A DNA stretch of 64,000 bases. Origin: Escallonia rubra. Lineage: Eukaryota > Streptophyta > Magnoliopsida > Escalloniales > Escalloniaceae. A program made the translations under genes and the position numbers. Under the pieces are notes generated by a model, which made no database searches, was not told the DNA's origin, and saw only the letters and a program-made list of their open reading frames with translations. Shown in pieces: positions 11,801 through 26,800 of the stretch. The stretch lies in contig JAVXUO010000253.1 of assembly GCA_033065855.1 (NCBI GenBank), positions 186,001 through 250,000 on the forward strand. The letters are read 5' to 3'. Position 1 is the stretch's first letter, and every line of letters starts with the position of its first letter.

Positions 11801-14800
11801 CAAGACACTTCAACCCGAAGAGGTGTCTGTGCTTCCTAGCTAATCAGAAACCAACTATGGGAATCAAACTTGAGTTCATCCCTCGCCAACTGATAAATGG
11901 AACTAAAGTGGTAGAACACCTACTGAGGATGTTAAGAAAGAACTAAGCAACTGGGAGCATGCAATTGTTTGACATGTTTTAGAATCCAAACCACCCTTTC
12001 ACTTCATCAAGGGATTTTCGCTCGTAAATGGCAGCAGTACGGTAACTTTAGCCTCTGTTTACTCAAACACGGGATGTACAATGCTAATTTTGATAATGCT
12101 AATGAGATCGACAGACTTTTGATAATCGAAGGCTCATAAACAAATCTTGGTCCCCTCATATCTCGTCAGAAAAGGAAGGCTCGACTACGATACCTATCTG
12201 GATTCATCTACCTTCCCTACCTCTTCAGTTTTAGTCATATCCATGCTAAGCAGAATTGTAAGTTCCAGGGGAAACCACTGTTTGCAGACAGGACTACCAG
12301 AGAAAGATTAACTCTATGCCAGGGTTTATGTCAAGGTGAATATTGATGATGATCTCCAAGAGAGTTCCTCTCATAGGACATTGAATGAGATCAGGGTACA
12401 AAGTGTGGAGTATGACTGGTATCCTCCCAAATGCATGTTTTAGTAAGGTCTTTGGTGACTAGGAGGAGAGATGCGTAATGAAACAGAAGCCAAAACAGGA
12501 ATAGAAAGTTAAAAGTGTCTCAAATGCTGGAACTGGTAGAAATTCAACAAGGTAGTGGAACTCACAAGGTTACTGCTACATCTGAGAACATAATTCATCA
12601 AAATGAGACTAATCAAGTGGTAATTACCTATAATGCTTTTGCAGCTATTAAAAACATGGAAGAGGTGTCTCAGATAGAGGATTATGTTAACATTGACCGA
12701 TTGGTGGAAGCAACTGGGGATATATTACAGGAGCACCAACCTAAATTCAAACTCATAAAAAATGGACAAGGGCAATAAATCTGCAAGAAGGGAGAGTGGT
12801 ATAAAATTCAAATGAGTTCTTTATCTATCTGGAATGAAAGGGGCTTTAATGACCTTTATATGAATTGGAAGGCGAAGAAAACTATCAAGAAACATTATAT
12901 CTCAATCACTGATAAAGGTTAATATTGCTTTAGCTCCTATACTCCTATTTTCGCTGTTTCACTCCTTGAACTACTCATTTTTTTCCTTTTGTGAACACTT
13001 TTATGTTGAAGTGTTGGAGGAAATTTTGTCAGTAACACAGTTCGAAATCTGCCTTTTGTCCACCTCCCGATTTCATCACCACTGCAAACAATTTAAACCT
13101 CAAGCTTCTTTCTCTTCTCTGTTATGCTGCCGTTGCCGCCACCATCGATCCACCACCTTTTGCCCCACCTACCACTACTATCCAAAGCCGTTACCACCCC
13201 ATCGTCACCTCGTCAACCCAGCACCGACATCACCACCTCGCCCCATGACTGCCAAATCTGCTACCAACCACTACCCATCACCCAAAGAGCAGCCAGCTCC
13301 TTGGTTGACGGGTAGCAAATCTAGCTATTGTACGGCTATGGTCGTCCAAATCAACACCAAAGAAGTTCAATACGAAGATGAAGGTGGGATCAGTTGTCGC
13401 TGTGGCGGCAAGGGTGGTGAGGTGAAGGTGGAAGCCAATAACAAGAGGTGGAATTGCGGACGGTGAGTGAAGAAGACATAATCTAGGGGTTTTTCTCGGG
13501 AGGAAATCGGAGCTGGCCGAGCAAGGTTTGGAGAGGTTTGATTTCGTGGTGGCGAGGCTTCGGCAAGTGGGTGGCTTCAAGAAAAAGGAGCTAATGACAA
13601 AAATACCCTATATTTTCTACACAAAGGCTAACTGAGGAAAAATTCAGAGATAGAGCGAAGTACAAGGTTTATACTAACGAAAATAGGAGTTCAAGGAACA
13701 CTTGAAAATGCGGGCATAGTTCAAGGGACTAAAGTGGTATTAACTGTGAGATCCTTATGTTGAGCATGCATCCTTAAACATCATATTGCATCTCTAAGTG
13801 CATTTTATAATTCTTGACTGACGTTCCAAGAGTTTATATGCTTAGAATGCTTTAGGCTTGCTAGAAAGTGTTATGGACTCCATTCATATTTATTTTTGGC
13901 TTTACGGTTCATTATGCTAATGATATCGGATTAATGAGATTTTTGACCCCTAAGACTAATTTTTCGTGTAGATCACAATTCTGAATAAAATCTGCATTTT
14001 GAGATAGGGAAATTGACCATTTTGCCCTTGGGATCGAATTGAGCCTAATATGGACCACCTTTGTATTAAGCCTCCATCGCCATGATCCACACTTGTGGGA
14101 GACAAATTGCCAGACATCTGTCGAGTAAATTCAGCATCTTAGTGTCTTCGAGAGCAGCTTATGCTGACTCTTTAGGTAAAACTAGAAAACAATGCCTACT
14201 TGCCTTGTATATGGATATTTTCACCATAAGATATAGAAATTAACCTCATAAAAGTGTATAGGACTGCGAGTTCACTAAACTCGTAGGAAAAGAATTGAGA
14301 GGAAAAAAGGAAAATTAAAATTAGTAACAATCAAATCCTCGCTTGTTGGATCATGCTCCATCAACACAAGGTTCTCGTCATGGCTTGAACTTTCACTTAC
14401 TCTGAAAAGTTTCAGATTTGACCTATGTTGCTTTATGATGGACTGATTTACATGTTTTAACTTTGTTCATGTGCTTAGATGGAATTGCTAAATGGCAAGG
14501 TTTAAAATTCAGATATGAAGTCAAAGTTCCTCTATTGTATTTAATGTACTTTAGATAGCTTTTAAGTGTACATCTAAATCTGAATTAACTTCCATAGTGT
14601 TAAGTTAAAACTAGGTTAAATCTGTTATGCTTTAGCTACAGCAATTTTCATGCATCGATAACATGAGTTGGATTGTTGACTCAAAATAAACTATGTGCTT
14701 GTTCGTTATAGTCTTTGTTAGTGTTAGTTTGATTCAACTATTTGTACAGCCGTGTGTTACTTGCATGTTCAGGGCCCCCGAATAAAGGGGTTTGTACGGG

Positions 14801-17800
14801 CTGGGGTTTGTAGTTATCCGGCGACGAGATTAGCCTTCGGGCGGCGGGATATATGCCTAGTTAGGTGATATGTTGCATGCCGTTATCACTAGCTACGGGG
14901 TGTGCTAGAGTTAGATACTAGTTGGGTTAGCTCGGGGTTTGTTTGATCGGCTTATCCGAAAATGATCAGCTAGGATCTTTCCAGGGAAGGTTGGAACGAG
15001 GCTGGGCCTCTGTACGTGCTTGATTATTCTTGCCTGACATTACTTGTATTTATGACGTGAACATACATGATGAAAGCTTATCACTGTTACATCGTGGTTT
15101 TTTTGCTTCTATGCTCATAAGATCTCAAATATGGCCTAAATAATTATGTATGTAAACGCTCACATGCACATTATTTTCATCATATAGTACCCTACTGGGC
15201 CTTGTGATGGCTGACCTATTCTTTAAAAATCTCAGATTTTAGATTTCGAGCCCGTCCAGTATACTGAGGACGCACGACAAGCGAAGGAAGTCACCGGGAC
15301 AATGAGGGCGAGGAGTGATTGGACCGAGTAAGTGGATTGTTTATATGAATATAGTGTGAACTGATGTTTGAGAGTGTCTTTAGCTTTCTTTGCATCTTTC
15401 AACGAGTATTCTAGTTGACGTATAACACAAGTGTGGACAAGTTGAAGAATCTTGTGGATATTGTACAAGCTTTGAAATAATGCTTCCGCCCTTGTAAAAT
15501 TGTTTTAGTACTTTGATCACCCCGCTGTGGTTAGTAGATCGCTTGATTGACGTGTTATGCCTTTCTTCTTGGGGGATGACAAGTAAGATGGCATCAGAGC
15601 ATGACTTTCTTTTCTAGCTACGACAAGTCTTTGGAATTAAGCCTCAAGCGATTTTGAGTGCTTAGGTTATGTCTAATCTCATGCTTCCCTGTAGATATTC
15701 GCGGCTGAAGGAAGTTCTTCTAAAAGGAATGGTGAGGCTGCTTTGAAAGAAGTTTATGCGAATTTAGGGCATCTATCTATTGCATTGAACAAGGTAAGCA
15801 CAATAACCATTGACCGAATCATCAATCAGTACAGCAAGACCAAATGGAGATGCTTAAAACGTTCATGAACATGTATCCACCAGAATTTGTTGGTGAGGGA
15901 AATCCTGAAAGAGCTGAGAATCAGATAAGGGATATAGAAATCTTTTTCAAGGCCATGAATTTGAATGATAAGCTGAAATTGTTATTCGCAACATTTACAC
16001 TCAAGAAGAATGCAGCTAGTTGCTGGGAAATGATAGGTAGCAAGTGGAAAATGATAGATAGCAAGTGGATAACGGCTGACACTGTTCATACTTGGAACTT
16101 GTTAAAAACTGAATTAGACCATCATAATATTCCAAGGAGTGTCAAATTAAAGAGAGAGGCTGCGTTTACCCAAGAAGGTACTGCAGTCTTCTCTGCATTT
16201 CCACCCTCACAACATGCAGTGCTGTCTCAAGGATGACCACAATTATGGCACTTGCTCTCTTCCGCTAGCCCCCTTTTTCCGGACATCATTGGTAAGAAGG
16301 TGTTCTTGTTGTGCATAAGGTTCCACCCTGTTTCAGCAAGGGTGGCATTGTTGGCTTAGATGTCTCGTATTTCTCGAAAAAGTGATTCGATTGTTTACCC
16401 AAGAAGGTACTCACTCTTCTCTGCATTTCCAAATGCTATCCAGTGCTTGTAGGATGACTACCTACGGATATTTTACATTTATTCTCTTTTCTTTTTATTC
16501 CGCGGGGGGTGGGGGAAGGAGGTGTCCAAAATACAAGTTGGAGACCGGTATGTGACCCAAAAGCTTAACCAACGGGTAAGCCCTGGATTACTGTTCTTTA
16601 AGTTTATGTGAGACTGCAGAGGTCAACAGGTGATTCCCAACACAAGCAACTGATCATATAAGAATTGAGTGGACAATTTTATTCACTTTTACGCGAACTC
16701 AAGCTATATGGCAAACCAATTTGAGGAGATGCTTACTATCAAAAATGAAAGTGATAACCTAGGTCATAAGTACGTATTTACAAGTATCGGGCAACTATGT
16801 TAACCTAGTACATACCAAACTAAGAAGAAAAGTAGCACATACCTGAAACCTTTTTAGGGCAATCGTAAGAATATTTGGAGGCTGCCGAATAGTAAGGCGC
16901 TTCCATGCTGTAACATAGTCATTGCATCTGCAGCAGAATAAGATTTATTCACTTGAGCCACTTATATTTGTTGCACAGGTTCATACAGCAGAGAAATACA
17001 GGCAGTATATCAACATGTCACTGGAAGAATATATATTTCCAATGCAAATATAAGGCCATCTCTTGCTAGCGATTTGGGTACAAAAGCAGTTTTATGACTC
17101 AATGTTGAGACACTAGGAAATCATACGCCAGACGCAGAATATTACCGACGGGGAGGACAAAACAGGGCATGACAGTGAAGAATGACTGCAAATGAGAGGA
17201 CAGAAGCAACGCAAAAACGGTCATGTCCGACCATTCAAGTACTTTCCCTTGCATCCATAAAGGCTAAACTTAGGGGTAATATTTTTTTTTTCAATAAACG
17301 TAATTCCATTATCAAGAAAAGAATAGCATAGCTGTGATATCCCACATCGGATGTGAGATGATTTGTGATTGGCCTTATAAGACCCCGCCCATGAACTCAT
17401 AAGTACCTACTTGGCTAGCCCTTTTGAGGGAGGCAACGCCCTGTGGTGGGGCCGTGAAACCGGTAGTTACAATAGCTCTACAAGCCACAAAGTTCAGGGC
17501 ATACCCTCAAGCTCCTCATACAGCCCTCACTAAAGAAATTGCCAAAACAATTAAAAGCATCAGCCAAGGGTAGAAATACGAATAGCAAACTAGCATGTAG
17601 CTTCCAGTTTAGCTGATTTTGAGGTGCACAACATTGCAAAGCCTTTGCAGTGACAGTTCTTTCAATTTCCATTAAGGAACCACTGAGCTTATTTGTGGTT
17701 CTTCTAAAAATCCTAGCCTTCTCTCCATCAAGATGCACTATATGGTGGCTGCTTGGGACAATCTTCTGAGCTTTCCAAGCAACTGAGAGACCTTGTACTG

Positions 17801-20800
17801 TTGACTCACATTTTTCATCTCTTCACTTCATGGCAGTTGAATAGGGTCCTTCACAGAGAACGCTTCCCGGTCTCAAGCCGCACCCAGCTCCTGAGGTGGA
17901 GCCACCTTTTCGCCAACCTCATTGAATCTTTTTGACTCAAAGACATGGCAAAAGAAAAAGCACAGTCAAAGAATAGGTGTTTAGGTATTCACTGCGATTA
18001 TGGCATAACGCCGATTCATCCTCCCATTCCTTAAGTTTGTCCTTCGATTTGAATCTGCCCTTTAAAGCAAGCCAGGGGAGAAAGGCAGACATCTTTGGAA
18101 TGGTATCTTACCAGAACCTGCCATGCCAAGGCACTTCATTCTTGTGTTCTCTCAAAGCTTCCAAAGCTGAGTGAGGGGAAAAATCCCCTTTAGCTGTGAG
18201 ATTTAACATAACAGCATCATCTTGAATTGAATTAGGAAGTACTCCCTCCGTCCCACATTAATTCGATCTCTTTTTTTTTTCCATACTGATTAAGGATATT
18301 AGTCATATATTGTATGTGTTTCCATTTTACCCTTCAGAGAGAAGGGGAAGAAAGCGGGCCAGGAGAGAGAAAATGAATTAGTGGAGTGTTAAATATGGAG
18401 AGAGGAATAGAGTAAAAAAGTGTAAAAGGACGGGCCAGGAGAGAGAAAATAAGTTGGTAGAGAGTTAATTGTGGAGAGAGAAATAGAATAAAAAAAGTGT
18501 AAAAAGGGTAACTATGTAAAAATACTTAGAGAATCTTTCTTAATTTGGAAAGTGTGCAATTCTTGTGGGACGGCCCAAAAAGGAAATATGATCAATTTAT
18601 GTGAGACCGAGGGAGTAATTTAGGGGGCACAGATTCTAGTGATAGCTTGCAGTGCCACAGTATGAGCTCTAGGCCAACTCCAGTGGTCATGAAGAATGAT
18701 GGCTTCAAGTTTCACATAAATGAAGGCTCCGTTTGGTAACACTTATTTTTCCAGTTTTTTCTCCAGTTTTATAAACCGGAGAAAATAAACGCGTTTGGCA
18801 CACAGTTTTCGTTTTTTTTTTTCTTCAGTTTGAAAACCAATTTTTAAAACAGGGCTATTTTCAGTTTTTAGTTTTGGTTTTTATTTTGAGACCACCACCA
18901 CCCTCCCACCGCCGGCGACCGGCAACCGGCCACCGCCATGCCCCACAACCGCCACCGCAAACCACCACCAAAGAAAAAACTCAAAATAAAAACTGGGTAA
19001 TCAAACACCCAAAAGAAAAAACTCAAAATAAAAACTGTTTAATCAAACATCCATTTGTTTTTGTAAAAAAAAAAAATATTAAAATGGTTTTGGTTTGTTT
19101 TTTTGGAAATAGAAAACCAAAACTGGAAGTGTTACCAAACGCTACGGAAGCTAGCTGCATCACAGATAAGTCTAGGACCACATTTAGGTAGTAGAGGACC
19201 CAAAGGGTGCCAATTGTCACTCCACAAGTAAGCTTACCATTGCTAGGGTAGTTTACTTCAGAATTTTCGTCCAGCTCCAATTGCATTCATTTGGTACTGG
19301 GCAATCCCATAAGCATCTACCACCCGAAAGCATATAGGTATCAATCAACTTCACCGCGAGAGAATCTCTCTTTTTGCAATAACATATAAATGTTTTATAT
19401 TTGCAGCCTTGTTCCAGATAAGTGAGTTCTAAGTAAAAACTATAGTTTGAAGTTATCGTCGCTAGAGGTCTAAATTCACCACTTAAGTATTTGTCGCGGC
19501 ATTTTAAACGTCATCAAAGAAATAAATAATCAGCTAGAATTCACCACAAACCCAACTCTAGGTGCGGGATATGGCAAACATGGTCTTCCACCATTTTATG
19601 ACCTTCCAATGATCCTTGGCAGTAGCAAATCTCTCACGTTGAACAAAGTCCTAACAACATTGAAGCCTCCCATAATAACCAGGCCTTGTGACCCACAAAC
19701 TAGAGTCCTGCCGCATTTCCAATCTAGCTTCATGTTTATCAATAATAAACTCCCTCCCAGTTGCTATATGCATAAAGGAACAGGTAAAACCTGCTTTTAT
19801 GTCCAGAACACCGTCGTATTTATGTTATAGCTCTGAGTGTGTGAGTATAACTGTGCTGGATAAATTTTTCCTTCTAACTTTATTCCCCAAAATACAACGC
19901 ATAGAACAGTAATGATATAAAATTAGTCGATTGATTACTTCTCTTTGAGGATGAAAGTTTTTACTAGTGCTGATTGAATTAATGAAACCCAGCAGGGAGA
20001 AAACCTGAGTACACGCACAAAGAAAAAGGTCCAAGACACCAAGAAAATTCTCTGGACTTACAACAAAGCACAAAACCTCCAAAGGCACACTGCTTGTTTT
20101 TAACAGGCCTAATGGACCACAAGAGACACAGCGGTGCTAACCTCCACCTTCTGCATGAACTCTTCGACACCCTTACTCCTATCCAGCTCAACAAAAGATT
20201 CTTAAACAATCTCAGCATCTCCCAAGCCACACCAAACAGGGGAAAAAATAAGCTCCAACGACTCCTTGCTACATCAAAATGAAGAAGCTGATGATTAGTA
20301 GACTCCGCATCCCTCTTCCGCCTCCTCAAGTTATCAAGTGTCAATATGGAACCATGTACCGCTGCCCAAACACAAAAGGCCACCTTTCGGGGAGCATGTG
20401 CGTCATATACCTCTACCCTATAATCACTTCATATTTGGCTGGTCAGCATAGAAGACTGTCCATTCCAGAAGTAAGAAAATTTGTCTCGCCCTCCAAAAAC
20501 CTATCCGGATTTCTAAGTCCCAATCATAAAAGTCCGTCAAAAGATGTCAATTCCAAGCCAAACGTCCATTTGAACAAATCATATAATCTGAAACTGTTGC
20601 CACTAAATTCACGCCAATCTATACAAATCTGGAAAAGCAACTCGTAGTGGTACCTCCCCACATAAACATGCACCCAAAATCTGACTCGAGCTCCATACCC
20701 TACAAAAAATGAAAAAATTCTGCACAAATTCCATCCACCCACTAGCTATATGTTCATCCAAAGACCCACACGATAGAAAAACTAAAAGGATGGGAAATCT

Positions 20801-23800
20801 ATCCAAGGGAATCCTCTCCAGTTTCCAGACCTACACTCGACCACTTTCCTCCATAAAGATATTTCCTCCTTAGAAAACCTCGACAACCAATTCCATAAAA
20901 GGGCCCAATGAAACACCCTTAGCTGATACATCCTTTAAGATTGAAGTGCACAAAGTATCCCAATTCACTAAGCGATGCTTAGAAGATTCTTCATTTTCCT
21001 TACAGAGAAAGTTTCTCTAAGCTTATCAATTCTCTTGAAGACAGAAACTGGAATCTGAAACAAGACATAAAGTTAGTCGGAAGGCTAGAAAGAGTAGTAA
21101 GTGTAAGACGACAAGCTTTAGAAAATAGAAATATGTTGCATCTGCCATCCTGCTAATCTAGATTCACAACGAGCAACTATAGGATCCCAAACTGCCCTCG
21201 ACTTCCTCCATGCTACCAAAGGGAAACCTAAGTAAGTAGTAGTAAAAGAACCGCACCTTGCACCCTAAAGTATCAACCAACCGCATCACATTACTCGCCT
21301 CCCCCACAGCTAATAACTCACATTTCCTCAAATTAGTTTTCAGCCCAGAAAACACAAAAGCACCCCTCTTAAGTAACTCAACTGTACCTCCTCAGCTCCA
21401 CAAAACACGATTGTAACATCCACAAACATCAAAGTGAAATGTTAGTCGTGCCCCCCACACCCCCAACCTTAGAGGCCTCCAAACTACCTCACATCATAGC
21501 CGAGCAATTATCTTGCCTAAAGCCTCCATAATTATCAAAAAAAGAAGGGGAGAAGGGAATTCCTTTGCCATATTCCTCTCAAAATTCTAAGAAACCCTGA
21601 TGGAGTACCATTAAACATTATGGAAAAACGAACTGATGAAATGCAAACCCTTGTCCAACTCCTCCACCGTCACCAAAACCCATATGCGAAAACATAGACA
21701 TCAAATTCCAATTATGTTCCAACTTCCCAGGCTCATCATCTAATCTAACGATAGAAAAAGATTCGCTCACCTCTTTAGTCGAGGCATTCTTTTGATTGCC
21801 AAAAGGTTAACCACTCTTCCTTCTTATCTTCCTGCCTTCAAACATTTGGCCGGCATTATTGCTCTGCAGGGACTCTCAAGGAATTCCCATCCTCAGGTAA
21901 CAGGGGTCCCTCATCAGCCATGATTGATAAAGCCTCGAAAGTGTTGCAACTTTTGAAAGAATAGCTGTGGGGACCAGCATGGAGGTGAAGGGTCAATCTT
22001 GTTCCCGTGTAATGTCTGAGCAACAACCTCTATTTGATTTGTGGCAAGCTATTCTGAGCCGACAGCAGGCTCTTGTTCAACATGTTCAACAAGCACTGCT
22101 GTCTCAGTATCCTTGTGCATTAATACTTGCCAGAATCTTTTCGCCACCCATTCCGAATAACCTTTTTCGTATGCTTTAAAATAGCCTCAGTATTTGCCAA
22201 TACTTTACAAGCGGCATTAATAGGGCAACACTTATATTAAACTTGTTGCATGCAAAGTACTTCGAACTAGAATTTCAGCAGAACACCATTACATGGATTT
22301 CCAGAGAGTCAAGCATAGGTCATCCATCCTGTAGTAGCCGTCATGCGATTGCTGAAAAGGGGGATGCCTATAGTACTAACAACTTACCTAAGCATCTCTT
22401 GGGACACAGAAACCAAATTAGCAAGGTGGAAGGATCGGTAACTCCCTCCCATTCAAGACTGACTTCCAGATACCAAGGTTGAAGGATCAAAGGCTTTTCA
22501 TCAAATGTTCGACAACCTGAGCTTTCGCCTCTTCATTCTCAAATGTGAAAGTGCACACTCCAGTTTTAAGCAGACTCATTTTAACAGATCCAAGGTCTCT
22601 CCACTTTCTCGCATGACTTCGAATGTGGGGCGATAACTAAGTATATACCACCAAATAAATCTCCCCATTTGCCAACTCCTCTGCTACTTCTTCCTCGGTA
22701 TTCTTACAATTCTCACACCATTTTCCTGCTCTAGTTGAACATAGTTCACTTGAGCACCTGATTGCTAATCTCAGTTTAAAGCAACCACCCCCAGCTCTTC
22801 TGTTGAGGTTTAGGTTTCTCCACACCACAGTTTCGAATCAAGAGCCGGGGGAAATTGCAATTTCAAGTATGATCTCCTCGCCATGCTGATCTGATTTGTC
22901 CTGATGAGATGTCACGTGACCTTGCACTTTCGGCTGCTAGGTTGCTGAGCAACTAGAGCTGCGCAGTCTACTGTCTCAACCACGTGTTGAGCAGCAATTT
23001 GCAGTCCAGTAAGTACTCAAACACCCATTCCATAGTTAGTGTAATCACACGCCGCCATACAACAGTCTTCTTCTACCTGCGTAATCGATTTACTTCAGTC
23101 TTTTGGGCACAAATCTAGTCTGATTCATCCAGTCCGATATACCTTTAACACTGTTAACTGTTTCTAATGTATCTCAATTTTGGTCGTGAGGACTGCATGA
23201 TACCGTTGATTCAACAAATACAGAATTTGTTCGTTCTTCACACAGTTTCAACTTCTCAGTCTCTTGTGGAGTTAGATCGCTTACATCAAGGCTTGCTCTT
23301 CCAAAATCAATTGATTGATGGAGGATCTTCACAGGAGACTTCCATTGCCGGAGCCAAATTTCTGTCACTCTTTGAATCTACTCTTCCACCCCTAAAGCTC
23401 TCCCAACAGATTGATCTGTCTTTCGGAGGTAGCATAAGTGATCAGATCCAGGGCAATCGTCCGTTGTTCTTATCATCTCTAAGGGAGCAGTGCAGAATCA
23501 GAATCGGAAGATCGATTAAATATAAAATATGGTTTTTGCTAATGAAATTCCGTTTTTATGTCTTTCAGGGGGTAAATTGATTGAACCAACTCACAATGTC
23601 TCGTTCAGTGTAAGCAAAACTATTTACAATGCAGGGCTGTTTTGGAATGTTTGGAGTTTCATTTTTCTTTTTTTAAGTCTGGAGATGCTCGGGCGGTATG
23701 TGCCTTGATTGGCTGACTAGGTTGTTTAATAAGGTTTTACATACTGAAAGAGTACCTGACAACCGGATGAAATGGACAATGATACCTAGTTACTACATGA

Positions 23801-26800
23801 GTGGTACTGTAAAGCTTAAAAGAAATGTGTATATGTTATTTTTATGAGTGGTAGTTACTACTAGAACACCACTTTAAGAAATCAGGTTTCATGCCTGCAA
23901 GATCCACAACCTATTATTTTTTGATAAAACGGCTACTGGCAGGATTTAGAAATACTACTCCCTCTGTCCCACAGAAGTTGATCACATTTTTTTTTTTTTG
24001 CACACAGAGTAACGATTTAAGTCATATATTGTGTATTTCCCATTCTACCCTTTAGAGAGAGGAGGGGAAGAAAGTGGGTCAGGAGAGAGTAGTGGAGTGT
24101 TAAATGTGGAGAGAGAATTAAAATAAGAAAGTGTAAGAAAGTGGGCCAGGAGAGAGAAAATGAGTTGGTGGAGAGTTAGATATGGAGAGAGAAATAGAGT
24201 AAAAAAAAAGTTTAAAAAGGGTATAGATGTAAAAATATCACAGAATTTTTCTTAATTTTAAAAGTGAGCAATTTTTGTAGGACGACTCAACAAGGAAATA
24301 TGATCAATTTTTTGGGACGGAGGGAGTACAAAATTTGCAAGAATAACAATCCCTCCCCATTTTTGGAATTTGGACAGTTATTCGAACCAGAACATAAATC
24401 AGATCATACATATCTCATAGGTAGAGACACTGATCAAGGTCATAACAAATTTCTGGCAGCTGTCACTAACTGAAAACTTCATTTACCCTGATCTCTCATC
24501 CTATGTGAGTGTGACTGTCAATGTGGTTGAAATCTGGACATCAACGAATAACAGATAAGACCTCTTTTCTCCCTCTCCCAGTTTTGGTGTTTAACTATCT
24601 TTTGATTGGAGAATTATTTTAGTAAGCAAGTAAGATATCTTAACTCAGAGCATGTTAGTCGAATTGGCTACTTATTGGGGCATGCACTGCCTTCGTATTT
24701 TTACAAACTGAAGAAGAAACCCAGTTTAATCATAACACCACCTACGCAAGCTATTGAATGTTCAGACTTGGCCCATTAACCCATTCCATAGTGTGTGCAT
24801 TAATATGAACCCATTATTCAGGAAGCTAACAATTTGTCTATGAAGAGCTCGGTAAATTTGCAGAAAAAAGACTTTCCATAAACCAACTAGCATCTTCCTC
24901 TCCACCAGCCTAAATGAAGGGAATCAAGTTCATCCTTGGAAACAAAGCTCTTCATATTTCATGTCGACAAGTAAAATTGGATTATAATAAAGGGGTTTAC
25001 TACCAAACTAAGAATCATCGACAACCCACTACCTCACAAGAACCTAAGAAAAGAAAACACACAGAACAGTGGTGGACCTATTGAAGGGCCGGGGGAGACC
25101 ATGGCCACCCCCCTACCCCCTCCCATATATGTCACTGAATATTTCTTATGTTACCAACATGACGTTTCATTAAAACATTAAGATTTTATCTTAAGAAATT
25201 CGTAGTACATATTTTGAGATTTCAACGCTTTCATTTCGTTTCTGTGGTTAAAATTGTGTTATTAACTAGGGCCACTAAAAACCATTTGGAGTTTGGGAGA
25301 ATCAATTTTGGAGTGATTTCCTATATTTTGTTGTTTTAGTTCCAATTCACAAGAAAATTCTCATTATTCTTTTTATTTTGTATAGACAAACTCAAAGTTT
25401 GACTAATACTTTTTCTCGCTACTCAATCTCAAATATTCTTTTTCCATATACTTACAACTGATATATTTACTAGTGCTATGTGCGAGTAGCATTTTGTCGA
25501 ATTATTTCTCAAGTATTGTGCAAAGACTAGAATGTATAAATGCACACAAATGATATAACCTCAATATATATATGATGCTAGTACTAATCCACATAGATAT
25601 ATAATTCTTCTTGGACATCTCATGCAATCAAAAACTAGAAATACTTCAAGTTTATTTGATGTTGGTTTCTGCACCAAATATGGTTATGTTAGATCAATTT
25701 TATAACGTTAATCAGTTAAGTTTTTAAAATGCAACTTTTGGCCCCCCTCGATGTAACATCATTGGTTCGCCTGACACAGAACAATATGTATCCACACACA
25801 AACAACAGAGAGAGAGAGAGAGACAGGAAACTGGAAGATAAGGTATATAGGATTGCTTGATTGCACACGTGAAAGGACCAAGAATTATTGCTTCAGCTCA
25901 GTCTTAGCAGATGCTTAGTTGCCTACTAGCCAGCCGCCTTGCCGATTGACGATACAACTATGATTGTATTTCCCTTTCCGCATCTTTAAAATGTGCATGT
26001 TGTTCTTCTGTTTATGTATGCGTTTGTGCTTTTATCATGTGATTTAGAAGTTTACTCACAACACAGATAGCACCCACAATTTGACATGATGTGTTGTATA
26101 TGCCCTAACACCCACAAGCAGTGTTATTAAAGGCGCAGGCGCACCTAAGGCGCAAAAGGTCCCTGGAGCCTAGGCGCAAGGCGCAGGCGCGCGCCTTTTC
26201 GAAGCGAGGCGCAAAATTAAAATAAATATAAATAAATAAATAATAGTGCATTAAAACAATAAAATTACATTTAAAAAAACATTTCTTTTTCAGTATACTT
26301 CCTATGAGAACCACAAAGAACTAGATATTGTACCTTATTTTTGTACATATGTTTTAAGTCGTTCACATCCCCATTTTATCGATAATGAGCGTATTAAATA
26401 ATATCCTCATTTTATGATTATAAATCTATTAGCGACAAACGAGAATATAAAAAATACACATGACATGAAAAATAGACAATTCTTATCTTTGAAAGAGCTA
26501 ATAAAAATGTCACTAAAAGCATATTTACAAGCTTTTTTTTTTGTTGAGATTCGTGAGAACTACAACCACAAAGGTGTAAATATGTGGTCAATGAAGGGCA
26601 TATCTGAAGTTGAAGGTACAATAAATGGAGAACTACCAGCAGTTCACTTTACACGAAGCTCATCACAGAGCTTGCTGTGCTCAAAGAACGAGGCTCCAGA
26701 GAGAAATGGGATGTTTCCATGGGTGGTTGCCCCTCTGTCAAAGATGACCTTCATCTGAGCCCATGATTTCATCATCGTCCCTGAAAACCAACAGCCCATT

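Noticed and set aside
12966..13466. Plus-strand ORF rich in Pro, His and Ser
   Set aside because: Low-complexity sequence inside a TIR element with no family signature; an opposing frame is equally open.
15589..15600. Part of a tRNA gene
   Set aside because: Only the 12-base primer-site complement is present, right after an LTR.
20094..20647. Plus-strand ORFs over the LINE tail
   Set aside because: They are the opposite strand of the LINE reverse-transcriptase zinc-binding tail, which is the recognisable frame.
23167..23580. A 137-codon ORF in intron 7
   Set aside because: No recognisable domain, antisense to the host gene, with neighbouring frames of similar quality.
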